Below, in pieces: positions 6,230 to 14,495 of a DNA stretch of 24,407 nt (position 1 is its first letter; each line of letters starts with the position of its first letter). The DNA is taken from assembly GCA_022508705.1 (NCBI GenBank), contig JAFLUO010000016.1, positions 1-24,407 on the forward strand. Direction: 5' to 3'. Below the pieces are notes generated by a model, which saw only the letters and a list, made by a program, of their open reading frames with translations, did no database searches and was not told where the DNA came from. Position numbers and translations under genes: made by a program. The DNA comes from Oscillospiraceae bacterium. Its GTDB lineage: Bacteria > Bacillota > Clostridia > Oscillospirales > Acutalibacteraceae.

Positions 6230-7060
6230 TTATGTTGAATAATAAACCCGCCAGCATTCAACACCGTATTCTTCTTCAACAGGTGTGCGAACACCGGTAA
6301 TACTAAACTTTCTGTTCATCAATGCTCCTTCGGATACTACATTTTCAGGTCTGGGTCCCATTTCATCACTTGACAGGACTGCCGTTTGTTCATCGATAAT
6401 AAAAGTATATGCTTTTCCTACTTCCAGTTCTCGGCAAATCTCTTCATCTAAATACAGCAAAAAAGGATAATCCTGATAAAGTGAGACAACTGCAACCGTC
6501 GGAATTTCATCATAAAGTACATAATCCGGCATTATGGCACGAACCGCTGCAGTAAAGCTGCCGGACACCTGTACTTTCATTTCAACGTCGGTTTCAGGCA
6601 ATATTATTATGTTTTCCTGATAACCCGTTTCATAACCGTCATTGTAGCCTGCCTGATAAGATGACTCATTTACCTTATCTTTGTTTATTGCAGTAATTAC
6701 TGTTAAAGAAATCAGTGCCACTATGGCGGTAAATATAATTCCAAAACCAAAGAATAGCGAAACTTTAGAAATATATTTATTTTTCTTATCCGTATGAGAT
6801 ATGGTATTAACTATGTTTTCTTCAAATTTCTCTTGATAATCATCTTTGTCAAGTTTTTCGCCGCTTAATAATTCGTTTATCGTAATATCAAGTATTTCAC
6901 ACAAAGGTTTAAAAAGTGACAAATCGGGCATATTTTTTCCGTTTTCCCAATTACTTACAGAGCGATCGGTCACTCCTAAATATTCTGCTAATTTTGATTG
7001 AGTTAAATTTTTTGATTTTCTGCATTCCGCAATAAATCTTCCTATTTTTTCTTGATTCAT
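6230..7060 (-). CDS. XRE-family transcriptional regulator with a single transmembrane segment
   Basis: A 276-residue protein. Residues 5-60 are an XRE/Cro-type helix-turn-helix (LTQSKLAEYLGVTDRSVSNW), which binds DNA as a dimer in this family. Residues about 101-125 form one strongly hydrophobic membrane segment. Just after it is a short Gly-Tyr repeat (YQAGYNDGYETGYQE), then a domain of about 125 residues of unknown type, presumably outside the membrane. The architecture suggests a membrane-tethered regulator that passes an external signal to DNA. I do not recognise the C-terminal domain. The start at 7060 is preceded by AGGAGAG at a slightly long 11-base spacing; an ATG 8 bases upstream is out of frame and stops after three codons. 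Perfect inverted repeats upstream (7157-7179) are candidate operators for autoregulation. No target gene is obvious next to it. Confidence 0.82.
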   Translation of the reverse strand: MNQEKIGRFIAECRKSKNLTQSKLAEYLGVTDRSVSNWENGKNMPDLSLFKPLCEILDITINELLSGEKLDKDDYQEKFEENIVNTISHTDKKNKYISKVSLFFGFGIIFTAIVALISLTVITAINKDKVNESSYQAGYNDGYETGYQENIIILPETDVEMKVQVSGSFTAAVRAIMPDYVLYDEIPTVAVVSLYQDYPFLLYLDEEICRELEVGKAYTFIIDEQTAVLSSDEMGPRPENVVSEGALMNRKFSITGVRTPVEEEYGVECWRVYYST

Positions 7061-7156
7061 ATAATCATAATCTCTCCTTTCACAATGAATTTTACAATAT
7101 AAACGGTGTTTTGAACACGAAATAGAACTTGAGTTTGATAATTTTTTATTTTCATC

Positions 7157-7179
7157 AGTTTATATTATCATTATAAACT
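7157..7179. promoter_or_regulatory. Inverted repeat, candidate operator of the XRE regulator
   Basis: AGTTTATA (7157-7164), a 7-base spacer, and TATAAACT (7172-7179) form a perfect dyad about 100 bases upstream of the regulator gene. Half-site copies occur at 7209-7216 (AGTTTATA) and 7098-7104 (TATAAAC), so the motif brackets the intergenic region. Three occurrences in 120 bases suggest protein binding; AT-richness tempers this. Confidence 0.4.
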
Positions 7180-7223
7180 ATGAGTGAACGAAAACTTTTA
7201 ATTTCAACAGTTTATACGCAAAT

Positions 7224-7254
7224 AAAACAGCCCTGCTTTTTGCGGGGCTGTTTT
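7224..7254. terminator. Strong bidirectional intrinsic terminator
   Basis: A 13-pair stem (7224-7236 with 7242-7254), core CAGCCC/GGGCTG with one T-G pair, loop TTTTT. On the minus strand it lies 20 bases after the stop of the small membrane protein and ends in GTTTTATT, so it closes the secA-side operon. The plus side also has T5. Confidence 0.8.
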
Positions 7255-7273
7255 TATGTAAGGTCATACATTT

Positions 7274-7834
7274 TTATATTGCCGTAATAACATCGTAAAG
7301 CTTCGGAACGAAAAGTCCTAAAATATAAGGAAAAGCAAAGGCAAATCCTATTGACGTTAAGAGAGTAAGGCCGAAACGCTCAAGCTGTGCGCCCACGTAA
7401 AAGCAAGCATAAAACGGGGCGGCAAGAATTTTTACTGCAATATTTGTTTTTTCGTTATAAATGTTTTCCTTGAGCATTAAAACGTCTTCCATTTGCGGGA
7501 AAAGGTTTGTAAGGAAAGCGATTCCCATATAAAGCAGGAACCAGAGGAGAGCGTTTTTGTAACTGCCAAGGTAAATAACGGCAACAGATGCTGAGCAAAG
7601 AATCGTCAATCCAAAGAACAGGTTAAACAGGAACGGAATAAAGCAAACATCAAAGCTGGCACCGCGTCTGCGAACTAATTCGTGCTCAATATGAGAAAGC
7701 ATTTCGTCCGTGCGAAGAGTTCTTGCATCGTCAACAAGAATTTTGCAGATTCTGCAGCACATATGCTCAAAAAAAGCGTGCATCATTGCTCCCGGAAAAG
7801 TCAGAATTTTAACAATAATGTATATAATTCTCAT
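7274..7834 (-). CDS. Multi-pass membrane protein of unknown function
   Basis: A 186-residue protein. Hydrophobic segments lie at about residues 4-20 (partial), 62-90, 95-113, 134-150 and 157-175, so it should sit in the membrane. Near the N-terminus is FPGAMMHAFFEHMCCRIC; its spacing recalls the FPGxxxHExxH site of M50-like or DUF3267 membrane metalloproteases, but the HExxH is not intact (HAFFEH), so any relationship is a guess and catalysis is doubtful. The start codon overlaps the stop codon of the upstream TPR gene by one base (TGATG), so the two are probably translationally coupled and work together. A strong terminator follows. I do not recognise a named family. Confidence 0.7.
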   Translation of the reverse strand: MRIIYIIVKILTFPGAMMHAFFEHMCCRICKILVDDARTLRTDEMLSHIEHELVRRRGASFDVCFIPFLFNLFFGLTILCSASVAVIYLGSYKNALLWFLLYMGIAFLTNLFPQMEDVLMLKENIYNEKTNIAVKILAAPFYACFYVGAQLERFGLTLLTSIGFAFAFPYILGLFVPKLYDVITAI

Positions 7835-9405
7835 CAGTCTGCCAACCTCCTGTCAAATCTTCCGGACATTGCAAGTTCTTCAAGGGAAATTTTATTATCT
7901 TTATAGTCGTAAACGTCGGAAGAGAAATCGTATTCCTTGCCGTACAGCTCTACATTTGTCTTAGTTTCCTCTGCCAGCTCGTCATATTTTTCCGTATTTC
8001 CTGTAGCGAGGGCGAGAATAGCATACAAATCGCGTGCTTCAGGTGTTGTGTATCCGTAAAAATCATATTGATAGTTGTAGCACTCTTCAGCGGAACTGTA
8101 TGCCTGCTCTATGTCTTTAAGCATAATAAGACTAAGGGATTTTTGCATTGAAAGATATGACCCCGCATATGCCATTAAATCATAATTGTTAGAAGCAGCC
8201 TCTATTTTTTCAAGGCCTGTAAGGCAAGCATCTTTGGCGGCAGAATAGTTTTTATCTCTGTAACGGTACAGTCGGGAGAGAAGGTCGTAATAAAGCACAC
8301 TCTCGCAGTTACTGTCTCCCATTCGGTTGATGATTTCTTCTGCTTTAGCATAATTGCCGCTGTCAAGGTATCTTTGAACAAGGAACGGGGCGGTGTAGGC
8401 TTCATAATCCGTTGAAATCTTATTTGCTTTTTCAATTGCAGATTCCATATCTTCCGTCTTGCCGTTTTCTTCTGCAAGAAGATATTGATAAAATCTTATC
8501 CAGCCCTCATCATAGGTAATGACAGTTTCTTTGCCGTCAGGAGTATAGGATTCGTCAAGCTCGTCGTGAACGTTGGTTGAGTCCATATTGGTAAGATCGG
8601 AAATATAAATTTTCTTGCCTATCAACGACTCGAATTTTGCCATTGTTTCATCGTAATTTCCGTTTGTTTCGCTCTCATACATTCCAAGCATAAGTATGCT
8701 TGCTCTTGCCATTATTATGGAGTCGTAAATTTCAGCTATTTTTTTGTCGTGAATATTATAAACGTCATAAGTGTTTTCAATTAAGGTCAGAGCGCAAAGA
8801 ATTGAAGCGTTTCCGAAATTGTATTCAACCCACTCGTCAGCGCCGAGTTCGTCAAAGAGAATAATTTCTCCTCTGCGAAGATTTTTAAAATCAAGTGATA
8901 TTTCATTATCAACAACGTAAGATTCAGCATCTGAGTAATATGAAAGTGCGGAGTAAAGCTTTTTGTCCTTTACCGCCTCGTTTCCTCTGTATGTGCTTGC
9001 AAAAATAGGCGTTATTTGAATGAATGTGATAAGGGAAACAAACATAACGGCTATGGATGCAAGAAGCATAATTATGCCTTTCCAGTCATAAGGATATTTT
9101 TCCATTATGGCGGCGCATTCGTTACAGAAGGGACTGTTCGGGTCACGGTTCGTGCCTCTCGGGCGCTCACCGCAGCATTCGCACAAATCTTGCGGCGTTA
9201 CATTCGATTTTTCACCCGTTGTAACTGCGTAGCCCTCAACCTCTAATTCGTTGTTTAAAATGTCAATATCGGTTTCGGGGGAATTTTCATTTTTTTCGGC
9301 TTCTTCCCGGGCTTTGCTCAGCTCTTCACGGAAAATTCTGGCAAGCTCTTCCATTTCGTCGTGAACGGAAGATTCGTTTTCGGGTGTTTTGTTCTCGTCT
9401 GCCAT
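7834..9405 (-). CDS. Zinc-ribbon, membrane-anchored TPR protein
   Basis: A 523-residue protein. The N-terminal 70 residues are acidic and partly helical. Residues 75-97 hold two Cys pairs (CECC and CNEC), a likely zinc ribbon on the cytoplasmic side. Residues about 109-131 are one transmembrane helix. The remaining 390 residues, probably extracytoplasmic, are mostly paired helices with TPR-like spacing (for example NYAKAEEIINRMGD and NYSAAKDACLTGLEKIEA) and end FDRRLAD. Function is unknown; such proteins usually scaffold other proteins. GAGGTG lies 9 bases before ATG 9405. It follows secA by only 45 bases with no terminator seen, and overlaps the next gene by one base, so it may be co-transcribed with secA. 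A link to secretion or envelope maintenance is therefore only contextual. Confidence 0.75.
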   Translation of the reverse strand: MADENKTPENESSVHDEMEELARIFREELSKAREEAEKNENSPETDIDILNNELEVEGYAVTTGEKSNVTPQDLCECCGERPRGTNRDPNSPFCNECAAIMEKYPYDWKGIIMLLASIAVMFVSLITFIQITPIFASTYRGNEAVKDKKLYSALSYYSDAESYVVDNEISLDFKNLRRGEIILFDELGADEWVEYNFGNASILCALTLIENTYDVYNIHDKKIAEIYDSIIMARASILMLGMYESETNGNYDETMAKFESLIGKKIYISDLTNMDSTNVHDELDESYTPDGKETVITYDEGWIRFYQYLLAEENGKTEDMESAIEKANKISTDYEAYTAPFLVQRYLDSGNYAKAEEIINRMGDSNCESVLYYDLLSRLYRYRDKNYSAAKDACLTGLEKIEAASNNYDLMAYAGSYLSMQKSLSLIMLKDIEQAYSSAEECYNYQYDFYGYTTPEARDLYAILALATGNTEKYDELAEETKTNVELYGKEYDFSSDVYDYKDNKISLEELAMSGRFDRRLAD

Positions 9406-9450
9406 TACCCTATCACCTCAGTCCTTACTTTTTTATAAAGATTACTGTAA

Positions 9451-12174
9451 TTATTCATCTTTGCCGCAACATTGCTTATATTTTTTGCCGCTGCCGCAGG
9501 GGCAGGGATCATTTCTGCCGATTTTTTTACCTTTTTTAACGGGCTGTTTTTTATCGCTTCCGTCAGAAGCGCCGCTGGCTCCCGTAATTTTTGCGGTCTG
9601 CTCACGCTTAATATCCTCTTCGCTCTTAAGGCGGAAGGTAAGAAGCATTGTTGCAGTACCCTCACGGATGAGCGCATTCATTTCGTCAAAATAGTCAAAG
9701 CTTTCCATTCTGAATGCAACAACAGGGTCTTGCTGACCGTATGAACGAAGGTAAATGCCGCGTTTGAGCTCATCCATTGCGTCAAGGTGATCCATCCAAT
9801 GAATGTCAACGTTGCGCAGAAGAACCTTACGCTCAATTTCGTTCATAATCGTTTCGCCGTATTCTTTGCATTTCGCATCGTAAACGCCCAGAGCCTTATC
9901 AACGAAATATTCAGTATATTCGCCTGTTGTGTCAAATTCGGGCGTTTCATCTTCACAAAGGTATTTGAGCTTTGCAATGAGTCCCGCTTTGTTCCAATCC
10001 TCAGGATTGTTTGATGCAGGGCAGAAGAATTCAACGGTTTCGGTAATATATTTTTCAATCATGGAAAGAATTGTTCCGTGAATATCAGCACCGTCAAGCA
10101 CCTTGTTACGCTCGCCGTATATAACCTCTCTCTGCTTGCTCATAACGTCGTCAAAACGAAGAACGTTACGGCGTGCCGCAAAGTTGTTACCCTCAACACG
10201 TTTTTGAGCGCTTTCAATAGTGTTCGTAAACATCTTAGTTTCAAGGGGAAGCTCGCCTGCCGCGCCGAAGGTGTCAAGAATGTTATAGAATCTGTCGCCA
10301 GCAAAGAGCCTTAAAAGCTCATCCTCGGCTGAAAGATAGAATTTGCTTCTGCCGGGGTCACCTTGACGACCGGAACGGCCTCGGAGCTGGTTGTCAATTC
10401 GTCTTGATTCGTGGCGTTCCGTACCGATAATGAAAAGACCGCCTGCATTCCTTACCTTTTCGGCTTCATCACGAAGCTGTTCTTTATATTTATTTTCAAG
10501 CTCACGGTAAGTGTTTCTTGCATTGATAATATCTTCATTGTCAGTATCCGCAAAGCCCGTTGCCTCTTCAATAAGCTCTTCGGGGAACTGCATACGTCTC
10601 ATTTCGGCCTTTGCCATAAAGTCTGGGTTACCGCCGAGAATAATGTCGGTTCCGCGGCCTGCCATGTTAGTAGCAATGGTAACTGCGCCAAACGCGCCTG
10701 CCTGCGCAATAATTTCAGCTTCCTTTTCGTGATACTTTGCATTAAGAACGGAGTGCTTTATGCCCCTGCGTTTAAGAGCGGCAGAAAGTGCCTCACTCTT
10801 TTCAATGCTTATGGTACCCACAAGAACGGGCTGACCTTTTTCGTTGCACTCAAGAATCTGCTCAATAATAGCATTGAATTTTGCCTGCTCGGTTTTGTAG
10901 AGAACATCAGGCTCATCTTCTCTTATCATCGGTTTGTTTGTGGGAATTTCAATAACGTCAAGGGTGTAGATTTCCTGGAATTCGCCCTCTTCCGTCATGG
11001 CAGTACCCGTCATACCGGAAAGCTTTTTGTAAAGTCTGAAATAGTTCTGGAACGTAATTGTTGCAAGGGTTTTTGACTCACGCTCAACCTTTACGTTTTC
11101 TTTTGCTTCAATAGCCTGGTGAAGACCGTCTGAATAACGGCGGCCGTGCATAATACGACCTGTAAATTCATCAACTATGAGAACCTGACCGTCCTGAACA
11201 ACGTAGTCAACGTCACGCTTCATAACGCCGATTGCTTTAATTGCAAGGTCAATGTGGTGCTGAATTGTAAGGTTTTCCATATCGGCAAGGTTTTCAACGC
11301 CGAAAAATGCTTCTGCTTTCTTAATACCGTTTTTGGTAAGGGATGCGGTACCTGCTTTTTCGTCAACAATGTAGTCGTCGTCTTCGCCTACAATGTCCTC
11401 GTAGTTCGTCTTTGCTTCAATTTCCTTAACCTTGAACATTTTAAGTCTTTTAGCAAAGTCGTTGGTGATTTTGTAAAGGTCTGTTGATTTGTCGCCCATA
11501 CCTGAAATGATAAGGGGAGTTCTTGCCTCGTCTATAAGAATGGAGTCAACCTCATCAACAATAGCAAAGTTGTGACCGCGCTGAACTCGTTGTTCTGCGT
11601 AAATTACCATATTGTCACGAAGATAGTCAAAGCCCATTTCGTTATTCGTTCCGTAGGTTATGTCGCAAGCGTAAGCCGCGCGGCGTTGGTCGCCGTCTAA
11701 ATCGTGAACGATAAGACCTACCGTAAGACCCATAAATCTGTAAAGCTTGCCCATCCATTCAGAGTCACGGCGTGCAAGATAATCGTTAACAGTAACAATA
11801 TGAACACCTTTTCCCGAAAGCGCGTTAAGGTATGCGGGAAGAGTTGCAACGAGGGTTTTACCTTCACCAGTTCTCATCTCGGCAATTCTGCCCTGATGAA
11901 GAACTATACCGCCGATAATCTGCACGGGGAAGTGCCTCATATTAAGCACACGGGACGACGCTTCTCTGAGGGCTGCAAAAGCCTCTGGCAAAATATCGTC
12001 AAGGGTTTCGCCGTTCTGGAGTCTTTCTTTAAACTCGGGCGTTTTTGCCTGAAGCTCTTCGTCTGAGAGCTTTTTGTATTCCTCTTCCAATTCAAGAACC
12101 TTTTTTTGAATCGGTATTATTCTCTTAATTTCACGGCTGGAGTAATCTCCGAAAATCTTTTTAAAAAGTGACAT
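9451..12174 (-). CDS. secA: Protein translocase ATPase SecA
   Basis: A 907-residue SecA, the motor that pushes preproteins through SecYEG at the cytoplasmic membrane. Walker A GEGKT is at 103-107 within RTGEGKTLVATLP. The DEAD-box equivalent DEVD is at 207-210, followed by DEARTPLIISG. The second helicase half contains NMAGRGTDIILGG and QLRGRSGRQGDPG. The wing/helical scaffold region carries HWMDHLDAMDELKRGI. The last 17 residues form the zinc-binding tail CPCGSGKKYKQCCG, which contacts SecB or ribosomes in other bacteria; this tail and the length match the standard housekeeping SecA1. The start at 12174 has AAGGAAA 5 bases upstream. An AT-rich upstream region holds a TATAAT on the minus strand (12261-12256) within a TTATAC/GTATAA dyad, but no convincing -35 box. 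It is divergent from the SCP2/transketolase operon. Confidence 0.98.
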   Translation of the reverse strand: MSLFKKIFGDYSSREIKRIIPIQKKVLELEEEYKKLSDEELQAKTPEFKERLQNGETLDDILPEAFAALREASSRVLNMRHFPVQIIGGIVLHQGRIAEMRTGEGKTLVATLPAYLNALSGKGVHIVTVNDYLARRDSEWMGKLYRFMGLTVGLIVHDLDGDQRRAAYACDITYGTNNEMGFDYLRDNMVIYAEQRVQRGHNFAIVDEVDSILIDEARTPLIISGMGDKSTDLYKITNDFAKRLKMFKVKEIEAKTNYEDIVGEDDDYIVDEKAGTASLTKNGIKKAEAFFGVENLADMENLTIQHHIDLAIKAIGVMKRDVDYVVQDGQVLIVDEFTGRIMHGRRYSDGLHQAIEAKENVKVERESKTLATITFQNYFRLYKKLSGMTGTAMTEEGEFQEIYTLDVIEIPTNKPMIREDEPDVLYKTEQAKFNAIIEQILECNEKGQPVLVGTISIEKSEALSAALKRRGIKHSVLNAKYHEKEAEIIAQAGAFGAVTIATNMAGRGTDIILGGNPDFMAKAEMRRMQFPEELIEEATGFADTDNEDIINARNTYRELENKYKEQLRDEAEKVRNAGGLFIIGTERHESRRIDNQLRGRSGRQGDPGRSKFYLSAEDELLRLFAGDRFYNILDTFGAAGELPLETKMFTNTIESAQKRVEGNNFAARRNVLRFDDVMSKQREVIYGERNKVLDGADIHGTILSMIEKYITETVEFFCPASNNPEDWNKAGLIAKLKYLCEDETPEFDTTGEYTEYFVDKALGVYDAKCKEYGETIMNEIERKVLLRNVDIHWMDHLDAMDELKRGIYLRSYGQQDPVVAFRMESFDYFDEMNALIREGTATMLLTFRLKSEEDIKREQTAKITGASGASDGSDKKQPVKKGKKIGRNDPCPCGSGKKYKQCCGKDE

Positions 12175-12340
12175 TTATATTTCCTTTCATTTATGCCGGA
12201 TTTTGTCAATCCCGCAGTAATTTTAAAGTTTTTGAAAAATTTACGCTATTTTCCAATTATACTCTTTAAGTATAACACACATTTTCACAAAAATCATTAA
12301 CAAATTTAAAATTTATTTATGTAAATTTGTATAATTTTTC

Positions 12341-12369
12341 TTGCAAATGAACTTAAAATTTGGTATTAT
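12341..12369 (+). promoter_or_regulatory. Promoter of the SCP2/aminotransferase/transketolase operon
   Basis: TTGCAA (12341-12346), a 17-base spacer, and TATTAT (12364-12369) form a good sigma-A-type promoter. The leader is about 45 bases. It contains a tandem TTATTGTATA repeat (12371-12390) just after the predicted -10, and a second GCAAATG near the ribosome binding site. No terminator or riboswitch-like fold is seen in the leader. Confidence 0.55.
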
Positions 12370-12418
12370 TTTATTGTATATTATTGTATATATTATATTT
12401 GCAAATGGAGGTAAATTT

Positions 12419-13180
12419 ATGACTGATGCAAAGACAATGGCTTACATAAACATGTATGCCGTACTCGGAACATTGGAAAACCTTTGCGAGCTTGACGGGA
12501 AGGCTAAAGAGATTATTACTTCTCTTAATAAGCCGGTGTCACTGGCTTTTGAGGTAAAAGACGGCCCTGCCGCTACCTTAACCTTTAGCTCAAAAGGCTG
12601 CCGTATGGAAGACGGCGTCAATAACCCCGACATTAAAATCCCCGTTTCTTCCTGTGAGAAGTTCAATAAGATTATTGACGGAGAGGCAACCCCTGTTCCC
12701 ACAAAGGGAATTGCGAAGATAGGATTTCTTCTTAAAACCTTTACCGCTCTTACAGACAGACTTACAGAGCTTATGCGTCCCACTGAAGAGGCGCTGGCAG
12801 ACAGAGATTTCTTTGTTCTTTCAACCCGTTTGACCTTCTATACAATTTCCGTTGCTATTTCGCAGATAGCTAATCAGGATGCAATAGGCAAAGCAAGCGC
12901 TTCATACATGGTAGACGGCGATATTTCATTCGGAATTAAAGACTGCGACACTGCCACAATCCGTGTAAAAGACCATCACCTTGTTACGATTAAAAAAGCC
13001 CCTGAAAAACCGAGAGCAATTATGTCATTTGCAGATTATGATTTGGCATCAGCTCTGTTTAACGGCAAGGTAAATGCCCTTGAAGAGCTTTGCAAAGGCT
13101 CGGTTGAAATTCACGGTATGGCTTCAATGATAGATAATATGAACAGACTTCTCGACAGAGTTGGTCTTTACTTAGCATAA
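12419..13180 (+). CDS. SCP2-like (sterol carrier protein 2 fold) protein, tandem domain, operon gene 1
   Basis: About 253 residues. The C-terminal half resembles the SCP2 lipid-transfer fold: alternating strands (DTATIRVKDHHLVTIKKAP), then a block around PRAIMSFADYDLASALFNGK and a GSVEIHGMASMIDNMNRLL end, the place of the usual 'G-d--i-G-------l--l' signature. The N-terminal half repeats the same pattern (ATLTFSSKGCRMEDGVNNPDI... IDGEATPVPTKGIAKIG), so it looks like two copies in tandem. SCP2 domains bind hydrophobic ligands such as acyl chains; no catalytic residues are implied. I chose the start at 12419 because GGAGGT (12407-12412) is 6 bases upstream; an ORF start at 12341 lies inside the promoter. 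The aminotransferase gene starts 14 bases after the stop. The SCP2 assignment comes from pattern and is moderately sure. Confidence 0.65.
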   Translation: MTDAKTMAYINMYAVLGTLENLCELDGKAKEIITSLNKPVSLAFEVKDGPAATLTFSSKGCRMEDGVNNPDIKIPVSSCEKFNKIIDGEATPVPTKGIAKIGFLLKTFTALTDRLTELMRPTEEALADRDFFVLSTRLTFYTISVAISQIANQDAIGKASASYMVDGDISFGIKDCDTATIRVKDHHLVTIKKAPEKPRAIMSFADYDLASALFNGKVNALEELCKGSVEIHGMASMIDNMNRLLDRVGLYLA

Positions 13181-13194
13181 GGAGGGTAACTGAT

Positions 13195-14460
13195 ATGAGT
13201 AAATATCCCGAATACAAGCACGATAAAGGCCGTGAATATTTTGACAGGGCGCTTAAGGTTATTCCCGCAGGTATTTACGGGCACTTAGGTCCCTCTGAAG
13301 GACTTTGGATTCCCATTCAGAAATGGCCGTTTTATTCAGTAAAGGCCCAGGGATCATATTTTTGGGACGCTGACGGCAACAAATACATTGACTATATGTG
13401 TGCTTACGGCCCGAACGTTCTCGGCTATAACGACCCTGACGTTGACGCGGCGGCAAAGGCACAAATGGAAAAGGGCAACTGCACGACTGCTCCTTCCACA
13501 ATAATGGTTGAATGTGCTGAAAATCTTGTAAATACGGTTGCCTCTGCCGATTGGGCATTTTTCTGCAAAAACGGTTCAGATACAACAACTCTTGCAGTTA
13601 TGAGCGCCCGCGCACATACCCATAAAAGAAAAATTATTTTCTTAAAGGGTTATTATCACGGCGATTTTCAGTGGGCACAGAAAATTGACTACCCCGGAAT
13701 TTTGCCTGAGGACGTTTGCCACAACCTTGTAGCTCCGTGGTTTGATATTGATGCTCTTCAAAAGCTTTACGACGAAAATGACGGCGACATTGCAGGTCTT
13801 ATTGCACAGCCTTATGACCATGGCAACTTTAAGGATAACGAGGTTGCTTCCAAGGAATATTGGCGTTCGGTTCGCAAATGGTGTGACGATCACGGCGTTG
13901 TTCTTATTTTTGACGATGTCCGTGCGGGTTTCCGTCTTGACCTTCAAGGCTCCGACCATTATTACGGCATTAAAGCAGACCTTATCTGCTTCTGCAAAGC
14001 CCTTGCAAACGGATACAATATGTCTGCGCTTTGCGGCGGCGAGCATATGAAATCAACCGTTTCGGGTATGACCTACACAGGCTCTTATTGGATGAGCGCC
14101 GTGCCCTTTGCAGCATGTATTGCCACTATTAACAAAATGAAGGCACTGGATACACCCACTCTTTTCCGCAAGCTCGGCACTCAGCTTACAGATGGCTTTA
14201 AGGCTGCGGCAGCCAACAACGGATTTAATCTTACGGTTTCAGGCGAGCCGGCACTGTTCTATTTAAGAATATCTGACGATGACAGCCTTATGCTTCATCA
14301 GGAATGGATTGCAGAGTGCGTTTCAAGAGGCTTATTCTTGGCATCTCACCATAACCATTTCATCAATGCATCGCTGACACAAGACGATATCAAGCTTTCA
14401 ATTGATATTGCAGAGGATGCATTTAACGTATTGCGCAAAAATCATCCTGAACTGAAATAA
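13195..14460 (+). CDS. Class III PLP-dependent aminotransferase (glutamate-1-semialdehyde aminomutase-like)
   Basis: A 421-residue fold-type I PLP enzyme of the class III group. Visible: GSYFWDADGNKYIDY (53-67), the phosphate-binding KNGSDTTT (125-132) in place of the usual NSGTEA, YYHGD (153-157), the cofactor aspartate in FDDVRAG (Asp240), the Schiff-base Lys268 in CFCKALANGY, and TYTGSYW (293-299) for the partner-subunit phosphate contact. The closest familiar group is HemL-like aminomutases and the sugar or omega-amino aminotransferases related to them. True HemL is unlikely here because KNGSDTTT replaces the HemL motif and no heme genes are nearby. It probably moves an amino group to or from an aldehyde or ketone made or used by the adjoining transketolase. 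It lies within a five-gene operon, with AGGAGG 10 bases upstream. Confidence 0.88.
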   Translation: MSKYPEYKHDKGREYFDRALKVIPAGIYGHLGPSEGLWIPIQKWPFYSVKAQGSYFWDADGNKYIDYMCAYGPNVLGYNDPDVDAAAKAQMEKGNCTTAPSTIMVECAENLVNTVASADWAFFCKNGSDTTTLAVMSARAHTHKRKIIFLKGYYHGDFQWAQKIDYPGILPEDVCHNLVAPWFDIDALQKLYDENDGDIAGLIAQPYDHGNFKDNEVASKEYWRSVRKWCDDHGVVLIFDDVRAGFRLDLQGSDHYYGIKADLICFCKALANGYNMSALCGGEHMKSTVSGMTYTGSYWMSAVPFAACIATINKMKALDTPTLFRKLGTQLTDGFKAAAANNGFNLTVSGEPALFYLRISDDDSLMLHQEWIAECVSRGLFLASHHNHFINASLTQDDIKLSIDIAEDAFNVLRKNHPELK

Positions 14461-14495
14461 TATCATACTAAGACAAAAAAGGAAGGGAATTTTTC

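Noticed and set aside
10411..11076. 221-codon ORF antisense to secA
   Set aside because: Cys/Phe/Asn-rich shadow of the secA reverse frame; secA is certain and no promoter or ribosome binding site supports the ORF.
12341..12418. Longer N-terminus for the first SCP2-like gene
   Set aside because: The extra 26 codons coincide with the promoter and tandem AT repeat; the GGAGGT before 12419 decides the start.
13195..14460. Calling the aminotransferase hemL
   Set aside because: KNGSDTTT replaces the HemL phosphate-binding motif, no tetrapyrrole genes are nearby, and the operon context points elsewhere.
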